This document shows positions 49,095-59,565 of a DNA stretch of 64,000 nt, one piece after another. The position numbers and the translations under genes were made by a program. Below the pieces are notes generated by a model, which saw only the letters and a program-made list of their open reading frames with translations, searched no databases and had not been told where the DNA came from. Each line of letters begins with the position of its first letter. Position 1 is the stretch's first letter. The DNA comes from Selenomonas sputigena ATCC 35185 (lineage in GTDB: Bacteria; Bacillota; Negativicutes; Selenomonadales; Selenomonadaceae): NCBI RefSeq assembly GCF_000208405.1, contig NC_015437.1:1977501-2041500 (forward strand), given 5' to 3'.

Positions 49095-51071
49095 CTAGTC
49101 AAATTTCCTATCGTAGAGCAGCGCAGCGATCAGGACGACGAAGCACGAGCCGGCATTGTGCACGAGCGCACCCGTCGTAGGGTTGAGCTCCTGCATGAGA
49201 GACAGGACGATGGCAACAAAATTGATGCACATCGAGAGCGTGATGCTGAGCTTGATCGTCGTCGCCGTGGCATTGGCGAGGCGCTTGAGGTAGGTCACCT
49301 CGCCAACATCGTCGCGCATCAGCGCTATGTCAGCGGCTTCGACGGCGATATCGCTTCCCATCACGCCCATCGCCGCGCTGACGTCAGCACACTTCAAGGC
49401 GGGTGCGTCGTTCACGCCATCGCCAATCATCAGAACTTTGCGCCCCTTTTCCTGCAGGTTCCTGACGTGTGCGACCTTATCTTCGGGCAAAAGATCCGCA
49501 TGGATCTCGTCGATGCCGACTTGGCTCGCAAAGTAGGCCGCGGTTTCCTTGTTGTCACCCGTCAGGAGCACGGTGCGCACATCCATAGTGTGCAGGCGCT
49601 CGACCATCGCCTTCGCCTCGGGACGCAGCGTATCGGAGAGGGCGAGCGCACCGATGCACCTCTCCCCTTCCGCCGCGAGCACGAGCGCCTTGCCTTCGGC
49701 GCGCAGGCGCTCCAAAGCTTCACGCATCGGCGCTTCCGGCATGACGCCGTTTTCCGCGAGAAAGCTCACGCTGCCGCACAAGAGTTTTCGCCCTGCGACC
49801 TTTGCCGAGACGCCCCTGCCCGCCGTCATGCGGAAATTCTCCGAAGGCGCAAGCGCGACGTCCTGCGCCTTCGCATGGGCGACGATCGCCTTGCCCAGCG
49901 GATGCTCGCTCCTCGCCTCAGCGGAGGCGACGATTTGGAGCAATTCCTCTTCACTGACAGTTTCAGCAAAGGGCAGGACATCGCTGACAGAGAGTTTGCC
50001 GCAGGTCAATGTGCCTGTCTTGTCGAAGGCGATCGTATCGACCTTGCCCATCTTTTCCAAGGTCTCGCCCGATTTGATGATGACACCGCGCTTCGTCGCC
50101 TGTCCGATCGCCGCCATGATCGCCGTGGGCGTCGCCAAGACGAGAGCGCACGGGCAGAAGACGACCAGCAGCGTGACTGCAATGATGATGTTCGCCGTCG
50201 CAGCATAGGCGCCGACGGCGAGCACGAGCACGATGGGAACGAGCCAGCTCGCCCAGCGGTCGGCGATGCGCTGCATCGGCGCCTGCTTATCCTCGGCTTC
50301 CTGCACCATGCGGATGAGCCTTTGCAGGGAGCTTGACTCGCCGACCTCCTTCACTTCGACATCGACCGAGCCAAAACAGTTGAGTGTGCCGCAGAAGATC
50401 TCTTCGCCCACACCCTTGTCGACGGGCAGGGATTCGCCCGTCATGACGGACTGATCGACGGAAGTCTCGCCTGCAAGAATCGTGCCGTCCACGGGAATCC
50501 GTTCGCCAGGCAGGATGCGCAGCACATCGCCGCGCACGATCTCTTCGAGCGCGATCATTTCCTCCCTGCCGTTTCGGATTCTCCGCCCCTGCGTCGGCGA
50601 AAGCGCGAGGAGATTCTTTAATCCCTTCTTCGCACGCTCCGTAATCGCCTCTTCGAGAAGTGCGCCGAGCGCCATGATGAAGGCGACCTCGCCCGCCGCG
50701 AAGAGATCGCCGATGGCGATCGCTGCAAACATCGCCATCGAGATCAGAAGCGCCGATGAGATCTTGCTGATGCCGCGATTGTAAATGATGCGCCAAACGG
50801 ACAGGTAGAGCAGCGGAATGCCGCAGATGACGACCGTAACCCATGCGGGGTCGAACGGCAAAATCTGCATGGGCGCCGCTTCCGCGCCGAACTCCTCCAT
50901 CACATGCGGCACGAGATCGAGCAGCAGGAATGCCGCCGCCACGAGCGTCATGGAAAGGCTCGCAAGAAAATCATTGAGCCTCTTGAGTAGCGCCGCACTT
51001 TGCAGTCTGTCGCAGCCATAGCCGCTTGGCTGCAAAGGTTTCTTTCCCTGTACCGCATTCGCCTCTGCCAT
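49095..51071 (-). CDS. P1B-type heavy-metal-translocating ATPase
   Basis: 658 residues from the ATG at 51071. Actuator TGES (SVMTGESLPVDKG), membrane metal motif CPC (VVFCPCALVLATP), phosphorylation motif DKTGTLT, nucleotide-domain HP (SEHPLGKA), hinge GDGVNDAPALKCAD. Eight TM segments are expected. No N-terminal metal-binding CXXC domain. The last TM has LVHNAGSCFVVLIAALL instead of the Cu (MXXSS) or Zn (DXG) signatures, so the metal cannot be assigned with confidence. Divergent from a TetR gene and controlled from a shared operator. Confidence 0.9.
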   Translation of the reverse strand: MAEANAVQGKKPLQPSGYGCDRLQSAALLKRLNDFLASLSMTLVAAAFLLLDLVPHVMEEFGAEAAPMQILPFDPAWVTVVICGIPLLYLSVWRIIYNRGISKISSALLISMAMFAAIAIGDLFAAGEVAFIMALGALLEEAITERAKKGLKNLLALSPTQGRRIRNGREEMIALEEIVRGDVLRILPGERIPVDGTILAGETSVDQSVMTGESLPVDKGVGEEIFCGTLNCFGSVDVEVKEVGESSSLQRLIRMVQEAEDKQAPMQRIADRWASWLVPIVLVLAVGAYAATANIIIAVTLLVVFCPCALVLATPTAIMAAIGQATKRGVIIKSGETLEKMGKVDTIAFDKTGTLTCGKLSVSDVLPFAETVSEEELLQIVASAEARSEHPLGKAIVAHAKAQDVALAPSENFRMTAGRGVSAKVAGRKLLCGSVSFLAENGVMPEAPMREALERLRAEGKALVLAAEGERCIGALALSDTLRPEAKAMVERLHTMDVRTVLLTGDNKETAAYFASQVGIDEIHADLLPEDKVAHVRNLQEKGRKVLMIGDGVNDAPALKCADVSAAMGVMGSDIAVEAADIALMRDDVGEVTYLKRLANATATTIKLSITLSMCINFVAIVLSLMQELNPTTGALVHNAGSCFVVLIAALLYDRKFD

Positions 51072-51089
51072 AAAGATCCCCCATTTCCT

Positions 51090-51119
51090 TGACAAGATGA
51101 CATCCTCTTGCGTACAATA
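51090..51119 (+). promoter_or_regulatory. Promoter for the TetR gene
   Basis: TTGACA (51090-51095), 18-bp spacer, TACAAT (51114-51119). The predicted start falls just ahead of the palindromic operator. The leader to the TetR ATG is about 115-120 bases. Confidence 0.7.
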
Positions 51120-51129
51120 AATGCAATAG

Positions 51130-51144
51130 AGAACATAGTGTTCT
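51130..51144. promoter_or_regulatory. Palindromic operator between metal ATPase and TetR genes
   Basis: Perfect inverted repeat AGAACA-TAG-TGTTCT, 15 bp. It lies next to the start points of both the rightward promoter (51090-51119) and the leftward one (51150-51178), the expected place for a TetR dimer to repress both genes. Confidence 0.7.
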
Positions 51145-51149
51145 TTATT

Positions 51150-51178
51150 ATTCTAAGCAGATGTCCGCAAGAAAACAA
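51150..51178 (-). promoter_or_regulatory. Promoter for the P1B ATPase gene
   Basis: Leftward TTGTTT (51173-51178), 17-bp spacer, TAGAAT (51150-51155). The expected start point falls inside the palindrome at 51130-51144. Confidence 0.6.
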
Positions 51179-51243
51179 CGGATGATTGAGGCGTCGCGTT
51201 TTTTACGGAACATCTCGATAAATTTGTACGGCGAAGGGGATTT

Positions 51244-51804
51244 ATGGACAGACGACAGAAAAAGACGAGGGCGGCAATCTTTGCCGCTTTCAGCGAGCTT
51301 GCAGCGAAGAAGCGCTACAACAAGATCACGGTGCAGGAGATCATCGACAGCGCCGACATCGGACGCACGACCTTCTACGCGCACTTCGAGACGAAGGACG
51401 ATCTCCTCAAGGCTCTTTGCGAGGAGCTTTTCGGCCACATCGTCGGCAGCGCGATGGACCGCACGCACACGCACGGGATGTACTCGGATGGCCAAGCGCC
51501 CCACTCCGTCTTCCTGCACCTCCTGCAGCATCTCGAAGAGAACGACAGCAATATCCTCGGACTGCTGTCATCTGCGAGCAGCGACATCTTCCTGCGCTAT
51601 TTCAAGGACAGTTTGAAGGAGCTCGTGCGCCTGCACATCGTCGCGCACGGAAGGGAAAATCCCGCCGTGCCGCAGGATTTTCTCGTCAACCACATCACGG
51701 GCAGCTTCGTCGAAATGACACTGTGGTGGCTCAAGGGCGGCCGAAAGATGACGCCCGAAGATCTCGACCGCTGCTTTCGCGCCGTGATCGAGCCGATTCT
51801 CTAG
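51244..51804 (+). CDS. TetR-family transcriptional regulator
   Basis: 186 residues. N-terminal TetR helix-turn-helix (about 8-52: KKTRAAIFAAFSELAAKKRY, then ITVQEIIDSADIGRTTFYAHFETKDDL). The C-terminal ligand domain (about 75-186) has a His-rich stretch (THTHGMYSDGQAPHSVFLHLLQH) that could bind metal, in keeping with the neighbouring metal ATPase, but the ligand is not known. It probably represses itself and the ATPase through the operator at 51130-51144. Confidence 0.9.
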   Translation: MDRRQKKTRAAIFAAFSELAAKKRYNKITVQEIIDSADIGRTTFYAHFETKDDLLKALCEELFGHIVGSAMDRTHTHGMYSDGQAPHSVFLHLLQHLEENDSNILGLLSSASSDIFLRYFKDSLKELVRLHIVAHGRENPAVPQDFLVNHITGSFVEMTLWWLKGGRKMTPEDLDRCFRAVIEPIL

Positions 51805-51844
51805 CATGAAGGACGCAAGTATACTGGCTAGAAGAGATTTTTAA

Positions 51845-51853
51845 TGCTATAAT
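51845..51853 (+). promoter_or_regulatory. Extended -10 promoter for the Rpn-type nuclease gene
   Basis: TGCTATAAT (TATAAT at 51848-51853) with no clear -35. It lies about 20 bases ahead of the GTG start. Confidence 0.5.
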
Positions 51854-51873
51854 GACAGAAAGAAGGTGAGTTC

Positions 51874-52902
51874 GTGCAAAAAGAGGAACAGATTTCAGGA
51901 AAAGATCATACGCTTCCTTACCAAAATCCAATCTACGACCAACATGCCAAACGTCTGCTTTCACAAAGAGCCATCATGGCGCGCCTTCTCAAACGAACCG
52001 TACCAGAATTTGAAAAAGTCTCCATTTCCGACATCGCCGAAAAATACATCGAAGGCACGCCACAAATCAGTGAGATTCCTATCGACCGAGATAAGACGAA
52101 TACGGTGAGAAAATCTCCTAAAGAAATCTTTGGCGATGCCACGGAAAACGTCGCCATCACCGAAGGTTGGATTCGCTTTGACATCTTATTTCGCGCACGC
52201 GCCCCCAAATCAGGAGAATTGATCACATTGATCGTCAACGTCGAGGCGCAGAGAACGCAGCGTAGGTCGAAACTCGGTTACGCACTTTTACGTCGTGCCA
52301 TCTACTATGCCAGTCGCTTGATTTCCTCCCAAAAGGAAACCGAATTTACCGGGTCTTCCTACGATGATATCAAGAAAGTTTACAGCATCTGGCTCTGCAT
52401 GGATTCCCCCAACGGCAAAAGCGCCATCAATCGCTACGAACTGAATGAACATCACATTCTTCACTGCCATAGGGAAAATCGCGTCGACTATGACTTGATA
52501 AGCATCATCACGATCCATCTTGGAGACGAGCAGCAGCTAAACGAGGATTGGCTCATCCGTTTTCTAAAAATCCTATTCAAGGATACAAAGACGTCTCCAT
52601 CAGAAAAGAAGAACCTACTAAAAAATGAATTCGATCTTGATACGACTACAGATATAGAAGAGGAGTTGAAGACGATGTGCAACCTGAGTACAGGCATCTA
52701 TGAGCAGGGCATGGAACACGGCATGGAACGCGGCATGGAGCGCGGTATGGAGCGCGGCATGGAGCGCGGCATAGAAAAGAATCGCTTAGATACAGCACTT
52801 TCTATGCTCAAAGAGAATCTTCCCCTCGATATGATTGCCCGAATTACAAACCTATCACTGGACAAGATCAAATCCTTGCAAAAAGAACATTCGATACATT
52901 GA
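51874..52902 (+). CDS. Rpn-type PD-(D/E)XK nuclease family protein
   Basis: 342 residues from a GTG start (GAAGGTGA upstream). The N-terminal 230 residues match the recombination-promoting nuclease/transposase-like family: FGDATENVAITEGWIRFDILFRA, LIVNVEAQ (PD-(D/E)XK Asp and Glu-x-Gln), YALLRRAIYYASRL and SIWLCMDSP. A 4-residue repeat (GMER/GMEH, about residues 279-299), typical of the family's variable tail, is followed by a helical C-terminus. Codon use is visibly AT-richer than neighbours, which suggests acquisition. Its stop overlaps the -35 of the tRNA-Ser promoter. Confidence 0.85.
   Translation: MQKEEQISGKDHTLPYQNPIYDQHAKRLLSQRAIMARLLKRTVPEFEKVSISDIAEKYIEGTPQISEIPIDRDKTNTVRKSPKEIFGDATENVAITEGWIRFDILFRARAPKSGELITLIVNVEAQRTQRRSKLGYALLRRAIYYASRLISSQKETEFTGSSYDDIKKVYSIWLCMDSPNGKSAINRYELNEHHILHCHRENRVDYDLISIITIHLGDEQQLNEDWLIRFLKILFKDTKTSPSEKKNLLKNEFDLDTTTDIEEELKTMCNLSTGIYEQGMEHGMERGMERGMERGMERGIEKNRLDTALSMLKENLPLDMIARITNLSLDKIKSLQKEHSIH
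52708..52771. repeat. 12-base tandem repeat in the Rpn-type gene
   Basis: Five to six copies of GGCATGGAGCGC-type units encoding GMER. In-frame expansion or loss by slippage would change the linker length without a frameshift. Confidence 0.8.
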
Positions 52903-52927
52903 CAGTCCTCGCCCCTTTTGCTAAAAT
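52899..52927 (+). promoter_or_regulatory. Promoter for tRNA-Ser
   Basis: Consensus TTGACA (52899-52904), 17-bp spacer, TAAAAT (52922-52927) with TGC before it. The -35 overlaps the stop of the preceding gene. The tRNA starts 15 bases past the -10. Confidence 0.8.
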
Positions 52928-52942
52928 GGTACAGCAAGTCAC

Positions 52943-53031
<89 letters not shown>

Positions 53032-53055
53032 TGATGAAATAATTGACGCATAGAT

Positions 53056-53100
53056 AAAAAGACGGTGCATGAATCTTCGGATTCATGCACCGTCTTTTTT
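53056..53100. terminator. Bidirectional terminator between tRNA-Ser and the ATP synthase operon
   Basis: Perfect 15-bp stem (GACGGTGCATGAATC / GATTCATGCACCGTC) closed by a TTCG tetraloop, with AAAAA before and TTTTTT after. It can end the rightward tRNA transcript and the leftward atp operon (atpC stop at 53109). Confidence 0.93.
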
Positions 53101-53108
53101 GAGGTTGC

Positions 53109-53534
53109 TTATTTGTCGTAGGATGTCTTCGTCGCATCGAGACGCGCGATGGCGCGGAGCAGAGCCGCTTCGGCACGCTGGAGGTCGATCTCCTTCGACG
53201 CCGAGGCGCTGCGGAACGCTTCGATGCGCTCCTTCGCTCTCTGATAAGCGCGCTGGGCGCGGTTGATGTCGATGTCGATCGGCTCTTCGGCGGCCGAGGC
53301 GAGCACCGTGATCTTCTCGGGCTGCACTTCCATGAAGCCCCCGGAGACGGCGATGAGTTCTTCGCGATCGGGGAACTTCACATGCATGGCATGGGGCAGC
53401 AGCCCCGTGACAAGCGGCGCGTGATGCGGCAGGATGCCTAGCTCGCCGCCCGTCGAGCGCACGATGAGCATGGCGATGTCGTCGCTGTAGACAACCCGGT
53501 CGGGGGAGACAATTTCGAGCTTGATGGAAGCCAC
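53109..53534 (-). CDS. atpC: ATP synthase epsilon subunit
   Basis: 141 residues. Beta-sandwich N-terminus (IKLEIVSPDRVVYSDDIAML, GELGILPHHAPLVTGLLPH) and a C-terminal helical hairpin (INRAQRAYQRAKERIEAFR..RAEAALLRAIARLDA). Central-stalk subunit that can inhibit ATP hydrolysis. Last gene of the atp operon; its start is 3 bases after the atpD stop. Confidence 0.97.
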   Translation of the reverse strand: MASIKLEIVSPDRVVYSDDIAMLIVRSTGGELGILPHHAPLVTGLLPHAMHVKFPDREELIAVSGGFMEVQPEKITVLASAAEEPIDIDINRAQRAYQRAKERIEAFRSASASKEIDLQRAEAALLRAIARLDATKTSYDK

Positions 53535-53537
53535 GAA

Positions 53538-54962
<1,425 letters not shown>

Positions 54963-55814
54963 TTACTTCAAGGCTTCCGCACCGCCCACGATCTCAGTGA
55001 TCTCGCGGGTTATGCCAGCCTGACGCACTTTGTTGTAGTGCAGGTCGAGCTTACGGATGAGTTCCTCGGCGTTATCCGTCGCGTTGCTCATCGCGTTCAT
55101 GCGGGAGCTGAGTTCGCTCGCGGCGGACTGCAAGAGCGCCGCGTACACCGTCGTCACGAGGTACTGCGGCAACAGGAAGCCCAAGACTTCCTCCGCCGAC
55201 GGCTCGTAGATGTACTCCGCATGAGGGCCTTCCTTCGCCTCGCCGAGCCCTGCAAAGGGCAGGAGCTGCATCGTTTCCGGCACGCAGCTGATCGACGAGA
55301 TGAAGCGCGTGTAGACCATGTGGATCTCCTTGATGCCGCCTTCGGTGAAGCGATTCGTAAGATCTTGGGCTATCGTGCGCGCTTCTTCGTAAGTCGGACG
55401 CTCGCTGATGCCGATGTAGGATTCCGCGACGTCGAAGCCTCTGTGCTTGAAATGATCGCGCGCCTTGCGGCCCACGGTCACAAGCGTCGTCTTCGACTTG
55501 TCCTCTATGAGACTGAGGGCGAGCTTGAATACGTTGCTCGAATAAGCACCCGCAAGCCCTTTGTCAGCGGCGCAGACGAGATAGAGCGTCTTGCCGTCCG
55601 GATGCGTCTCCAACAGCGGATGGCTGAAATCGCCGGCATTCGCCGCGATGTCCTTGACCACCTCAGCCATCTTTTCCGCGTAGGGGCGGTTGTTCGTCGC
55701 CGCATCCTTGGCACGGCGCAGCCTTGAGGTCGCGATCATATTCATAGCGTTCGTGATCTGCTGGATGCTTTTTACGCTCTTGATCCTTCGGCGTATATCC
55801 TGCAAGCTAGCCAA
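54963..55814 (-). CDS. atpG: ATP synthase gamma subunit
   Basis: 283 residues. N- and C-terminal helices of the rotating shaft: LQDIRRRIKSVKSIQQITNAMNMIA and SRMNAMSNATDNAEELIRKLDLHYNKVRQAGITREITEIVGGAEAL, split by the Rossmann-like middle (LYLVCAADKGLAGAYSSNV). Normal size. Confidence 0.97.
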   Translation of the reverse strand: MASLQDIRRRIKSVKSIQQITNAMNMIATSRLRRAKDAATNNRPYAEKMAEVVKDIAANAGDFSHPLLETHPDGKTLYLVCAADKGLAGAYSSNVFKLALSLIEDKSKTTLVTVGRKARDHFKHRGFDVAESYIGISERPTYEEARTIAQDLTNRFTEGGIKEIHMVYTRFISSISCVPETMQLLPFAGLGEAKEGPHAEYIYEPSAEEVLGFLLPQYLVTTVYAALLQSAASELSSRMNAMSNATDNAEELIRKLDLHYNKVRQAGITREITEIVGGAEALK

Positions 55815-55831
55815 AATGAATCACCTCGCTA

Positions 55832-57352
55832 TTATTCTTTGACCCTGTAAGAAATCGTCTCCTTGAACCCCTCGATGCACTTCTTGATCTCGGCTTCCAA
55901 AGCATCGTCGAGCTTCTTCTGCTCAGCGATTTTCTTACCGATATCGGCATGGCTTGCGTGCATGAACTTGATGAAGTCCTCCTGGAACTTGACGACTTTC
56001 TCGACGGGGATGTCCGCGAGGAAGCCGCGCACGGCCGTGAAGAGCACGAGCACCTGATCCTCGACGGCGAGCGGCGTGTACTGCGGCTGTTTCAAGGTCT
56101 CAACCATGCGTGCGCCGCGATCGAGCTGCTCCTTCGTCGCCTTGTCGAGGTCGGAACCGAACTGCGCGAAAGCAGCGAGCTCACGATACTGTGCGAGGTC
56201 GAGACGCAAGGTGCCCGCGACCTGCTTCATCGCCTTGATCTGCGCCGATCCGCCGACGCGCGAGACGGAGAGACCGACGTTGATCGCCGGACGGATGCCC
56301 GAGTAGAACGCATCGGTTTCAAGCATGATCTGACCGTCGGTGATGGAGATGACGTTCGTCGGGATGTACGCCGAGAGGTCGCCTGCCAGCGTCTCGATGA
56401 CAGGCAGAGCCGTGATGGAGCCTGCGCCAAGCTCATCGGAGAGCTTCGCCGCGCGCTCCAAGAGGCGCGAATGCAGGTAGAAGACGTCGCCCGGATAGGC
56501 TTCACGCCCCGGCGGACGGCGCAGGAGAAGCGACATCGCGCGGTAAGCGGCGGCGTGCTTCGTCAGATCGTCGTAAACGCAGAGTGCATGGCCGCCCTTG
56601 TACATGAAGTACTCCGCCATGGCGACGCCCGCGTACGGCGCAAGATACTGCAAGGGAGCGCTGTCCGCCGCCGTCGCAGCGACGACGATGGAATATTCCA
56701 TCGCGCCGGCGTCTTCGAGCGTCTTGACAACGCGTGCGACCGTCGACGCTTTCTGGCCGATGGCAACATAGACGCAGATGCAGTTCTGTCCCTTCTGGTT
56801 GAGGATCGTATCGACGGCGATCGCCGTCTTGCCCGTGCCGCGGTCGCCGATGATGAGCTCGCGCTGGCCGCGGCCGATCGGCACGAGGCCGTCGATCGCC
56901 TTGAGGCCTGTCTGCAGCGGCTCATGGACGGACTTTCTGTCCGCGATGCCCGGCGCGGAGAACTCGACGGCGCGATGCTCTGCCGCCTGAATGGGTCCCT
57001 TGCCGTCGATCGGACGCCCGAGAGCGTCGACGACGCGGCCGACCATGTTCTCACCGACCGGCACCTGCATGATCTTCTTCGTGCGCTTGACCGTCGCACC
57101 TTCCTTGATTTCCGTGTCGCCGCCCAAGATAACGGCGCCGACGTCGTCCTGATCGAGGTTCAGGGCAAGACCGTATACATCATTGCCGAAATCGAGCAGC
57201 TCGCCTGCCATGGCTTTCGTGAGGCCGTGGATATGGGCGATGCCGTCACCGATCTCGATAACAGTGCCGACATCATCGACGTTCAGATCGACGTTGTAGT
57301 TCTTGATCTGGTCTTTGATGATGGCTGTTATTTCTTCCGGATTCATTTTCAT
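55832..57352 (-). CDS. atpA: ATP synthase alpha subunit
   Basis: 506 residues. Non-catalytic P-loop [28 protein letters not shown] in the N-terminal barrel, [15 protein letters not shown]-type and [22 protein letters not shown]. Full length, with the conserved regulatory N-terminus ([14 protein letters not shown]). Confidence 0.98.
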   Translation of the reverse strand: MKMNPEEITAIIKDQIKNYNVDLNVDDVGTVIEIGDGIAHIHGLTKAMAGELLDFGNDVYGLALNLDQDDVGAVILGGDTEIKEGATVKRTKKIMQVPVGENMVGRVVDALGRPIDGKGPIQAAEHRAVEFSAPGIADRKSVHEPLQTGLKAIDGLVPIGRGQRELIIGDRGTGKTAIAVDTILNQKGQNCICVYVAIGQKASTVARVVKTLEDAGAMEYSIVVAATAADSAPLQYLAPYAGVAMAEYFMYKGGHALCVYDDLTKHAAAYRAMSLLLRRPPGREAYPGDVFYLHSRLLERAAKLSDELGAGSITALPVIETLAGDLSAYIPTNVISITDGQIMLETDAFYSGIRPAINVGLSVSRVGGSAQIKAMKQVAGTLRLDLAQYRELAAFAQFGSDLDKATKEQLDRGARMVETLKQPQYTPLAVEDQVLVLFTAVRGFLADIPVEKVVKFQEDFIKFMHASHADIGKKIAEQKKLDDALEAEIKKCIEGFKETISYRVKE

Positions 57353-57374
57353 CTTATGCTGTCACCCCAATTTC

Positions 57375-57917
57375 TCACTTGTTCGCCAGTATCTCGGCGC
57401 GCAGTGCTGCAAGTCTGCCCTGTACGCTGCCGTCGATGCGCTTGTCGCCGATCTGGGCGATCGCACCGCCGATGATGGCGGCGTCGATGTGCTTCCTGAG
57501 CTTCACGCTGCGCCCCGTCGCCTTTTCGAGCTTTTCGGCGAGAAGCTTTTCCAGCGCTCCCGTCAACGGATGCGCCGTCGTGATGTCCGCGACGACGATG
57601 CCCTGCGCCTCGTTGGAAAAATCTTGATACTGGGCATCGATGACCTCCAGAAGGTCCATGCGATGCTTGTCGATCAAGAGCATGATGAAGTTCTCAATGT
57701 CCGAGGAGAGTTCGCCCGAGAAAATCTTCTTGAACAGCGATTTCTTCGCTTCAGGCGGCACCTGCGGATTCGTCGCGAAGCCTCGGAGCATCGGCTCATC
57801 GAATACAGCGCGCGTCACGCCCGTGAGTTCTTCGCCGTACTCCTTGAGTTTCTTCTCATCCGCGGCAATCTCGAAGATGGCGCGCGAATACTTTTTCGCC
57901 AGTTGCAGATTCAGCAT
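57375..57917 (-). CDS. atpH: ATP synthase delta subunit
   Basis: 180 residues. N-terminal six-helix bundle (LQLAKKYSRAIFEIAADEKKL) and the C-terminal DVTTAHPLTGALEKLL-like segment with IIGGAIAQIGDKRIDGSVQGRL. Joins the peripheral stalk to F1. Overlaps atpF by 7 bases. Confidence 0.96.
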   Translation of the reverse strand: MLNLQLAKKYSRAIFEIAADEKKLKEYGEELTGVTRAVFDEPMLRGFATNPQVPPEAKKSLFKKIFSGELSSDIENFIMLLIDKHRMDLLEVIDAQYQDFSNEAQGIVVADITTAHPLTGALEKLLAEKLEKATGRSVKLRKHIDAAIIGGAIAQIGDKRIDGSVQGRLAALRAEILANK

Positions 57918-58414
57918 GAGAGATCACCAAGCTTTTCGTTGCCGAGTCGATCGGCGAACTCGGCGATGAGGCTCTCGTTCGCCTTCTCGTCGAGGTTCTT
58001 CGCGATGACCTTGCTCGCCGCCGCCATCGAAAGGGCAACGACCTCGGCGCGAAGCGTCTCCGCTGCCGCGCGGCGCTCGCGCTCGATCTCCTCTGCCGCA
58101 GACTTCTTCATCTGCTCAATATCGCGCTTCGTCTTCACGACGCTCTCATCGCGCTCCTCCGCCGCCTGACGTGAAGCGGAGTCGATGATGCTTTGCGCCT
58201 TGACGCGGGCGCTCGCGAGCTGATCCTCGTATTCCTTCTTGAGGGCTTCGGCCTTTTCCACGTCCTCGTCCGCTTTGGCGAGGCTCATTTCGATCTTCTT
58301 CTGACGCTCCTGGAGCATGTTGACGATCGGCTTATAGGCAAAGGCGCGAAGCAGCACGACAAGAATCAGGAAGTTCAGGATCTGAGCCGCAAGGGTCCAA
58401 TTTATATCGATCAA
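57911..58414 (-). CDS. atpF: ATP synthase b subunit
   Basis: 167 residues. One N-terminal TM (about 8-27, AAQILNFLILVVLLRAFAYKP), then a long right-handed coiled coil (EKAEALKKEYEDQLASARVKAQSII and onward) forming the peripheral stalk. Only one b-type gene is present, so the stalk should be a homodimer. Confidence 0.97.
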   Translation of the reverse strand: MIDINWTLAAQILNFLILVVLLRAFAYKPIVNMLQERQKKIEMSLAKADEDVEKAEALKKEYEDQLASARVKAQSIIDSASRQAAEERDESVVKTKRDIEQMKKSAAEEIERERRAAAETLRAEVVALSMAAASKVIAKNLDEKANESLIAEFADRLGNEKLGDLSC

Positions 58415-58459
58415 TTTGCTGTACCCCCTTTTCTGTGATAGAGAGAATTTACGCTCTCC

Positions 58460-58714
58460 TTATTTCGTCAGAAGCGGGTTCGCATAAAGCATGATCAGGG
58501 CAACAACCGTCGCGATGATCGCCATAGCTTCGATCAGACCGACGGAAATCAGCGTGTTCGTGAAGAGGGCGTTCTTCGCCTCCGGCTGACGCGTGATGCC
58601 TTCGATGAAGCGCGCCGTGACAAGACCGTCGCCGATGCCGGCGCCGATCGCAGCAAGACCCATCGTAATACCTGCGCCAATCAAAGCGGCTGCTACCATA
58701 ATCGCGTTTTCCAT
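58460..58714 (-). CDS. atpE: ATP synthase c subunit (rotor ring)
   Basis: 84 residues, two TM helices joined by the polar loop RQPEAKN. The ion-carrying carboxylate is Glu62 (LIEAMAII). In helix 1 the position that is Gln32 in Propionigenium Na+ c subunits is Asp29 (GAGIGDG), giving a carboxylate in each helix. The residue after Glu62 is Ala, not the Ser seen in classic Na+ types. See findings for the coupling-ion question. Confidence 0.97.
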   Translation of the reverse strand: MENAIMVAAALIGAGITMGLAAIGAGIGDGLVTARFIEGITRQPEAKNALFTNTLISVGLIEAMAIIATVVALIMLYANPLLTK

Positions 58715-58805
58715 GAAAGATTTCCTCCTTAAAGATACACTCGCTCAAGCAACTTGGCTCAAGCCTCAAAAGAAACATGCGGGAGCGCCAAGCGCCTCCC
58801 CGCCC

Positions 58806-59480
58806 TCAATGCTCTTCGCCTGAATGGAAGGCGTTCGACAGATAGGCAATCGACAGCATCGTGAAGATGACCGCCTGCACCATGCCGATAAAGATACTGA
58901 AGGCAAGCCAAAGGACGGACGGCACAGGCATCCAGATCGGCAAGAGCTTCAGCAAGATGATGATGAGTATCTCACCCGCGAGGATGTTGCCGAATAGACG
59001 AAAGGCCAGAGTGATGGGCTTCGCCACTTCCTCGATGATGTTGAGGATGACGAAGACGGGCGTCGGCTGGAAGAAGTGCTTGATGTACTTCATGCCTCCT
59101 ATGTAGAGTCCCAGTCCATGCACCAAGGCGACGACAAAGAGCGCTAGCCCCAACGTGGTGTTCAAGTCATTCGTCGGCGACGCCATCTTCGGCACGAGGC
59201 CGATCCAGTTGGAAACCAAGAGAAACATGAACAAGGTGATGATCATTGGCGCGAGCCAGCGGCCTTTGGGGCCCAAAGTCGCATCCATCTGCTCATGCAG
59301 CCACACGACGACCATCTCCAGCACGTTCTGCCAGCCCGAGGGAATGAGCTGCAAATTGCGCGTCGCGAGAATCGCGATGAGAAGGACGACCGCCATGGTG
59401 ATCCATGTCATGATCAAGGTTTCCTCATTGAAGGTCATGCCGGCGAACTGAATAACTTCGCGAACACCGATTTCATGCAT
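58806..59480 (-). CDS. atpB: ATP synthase a subunit
   Basis: 224 residues, five to six TM segments. Contains the essential Arg in KPITLAFRLFGNILAGEI and the last-helix pattern SIFIGMVQAVIFTMLSIAYL. Forms the half-channels beside the c ring. A normal Firmicute-size a subunit. Confidence 0.97.
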   Translation of the reverse strand: MHEIGVREVIQFAGMTFNEETLIMTWITMAVVLLIAILATRNLQLIPSGWQNVLEMVVVWLHEQMDATLGPKGRWLAPMIITLFMFLLVSNWIGLVPKMASPTNDLNTTLGLALFVVALVHGLGLYIGGMKYIKHFFQPTPVFVILNIIEEVAKPITLAFRLFGNILAGEILIIILLKLLPIWMPVPSVLWLAFSIFIGMVQAVIFTMLSIAYLSNAFHSGEEH

Positions 59481-59565
59481 GTTTAACTACCTCCCTTTCG
59501 GATAAATCTCGGAGAGCGCCGAAAAGCAGCCTCCCCGGAAAGCGCGGACTCAGTCCGCCTTTCCC

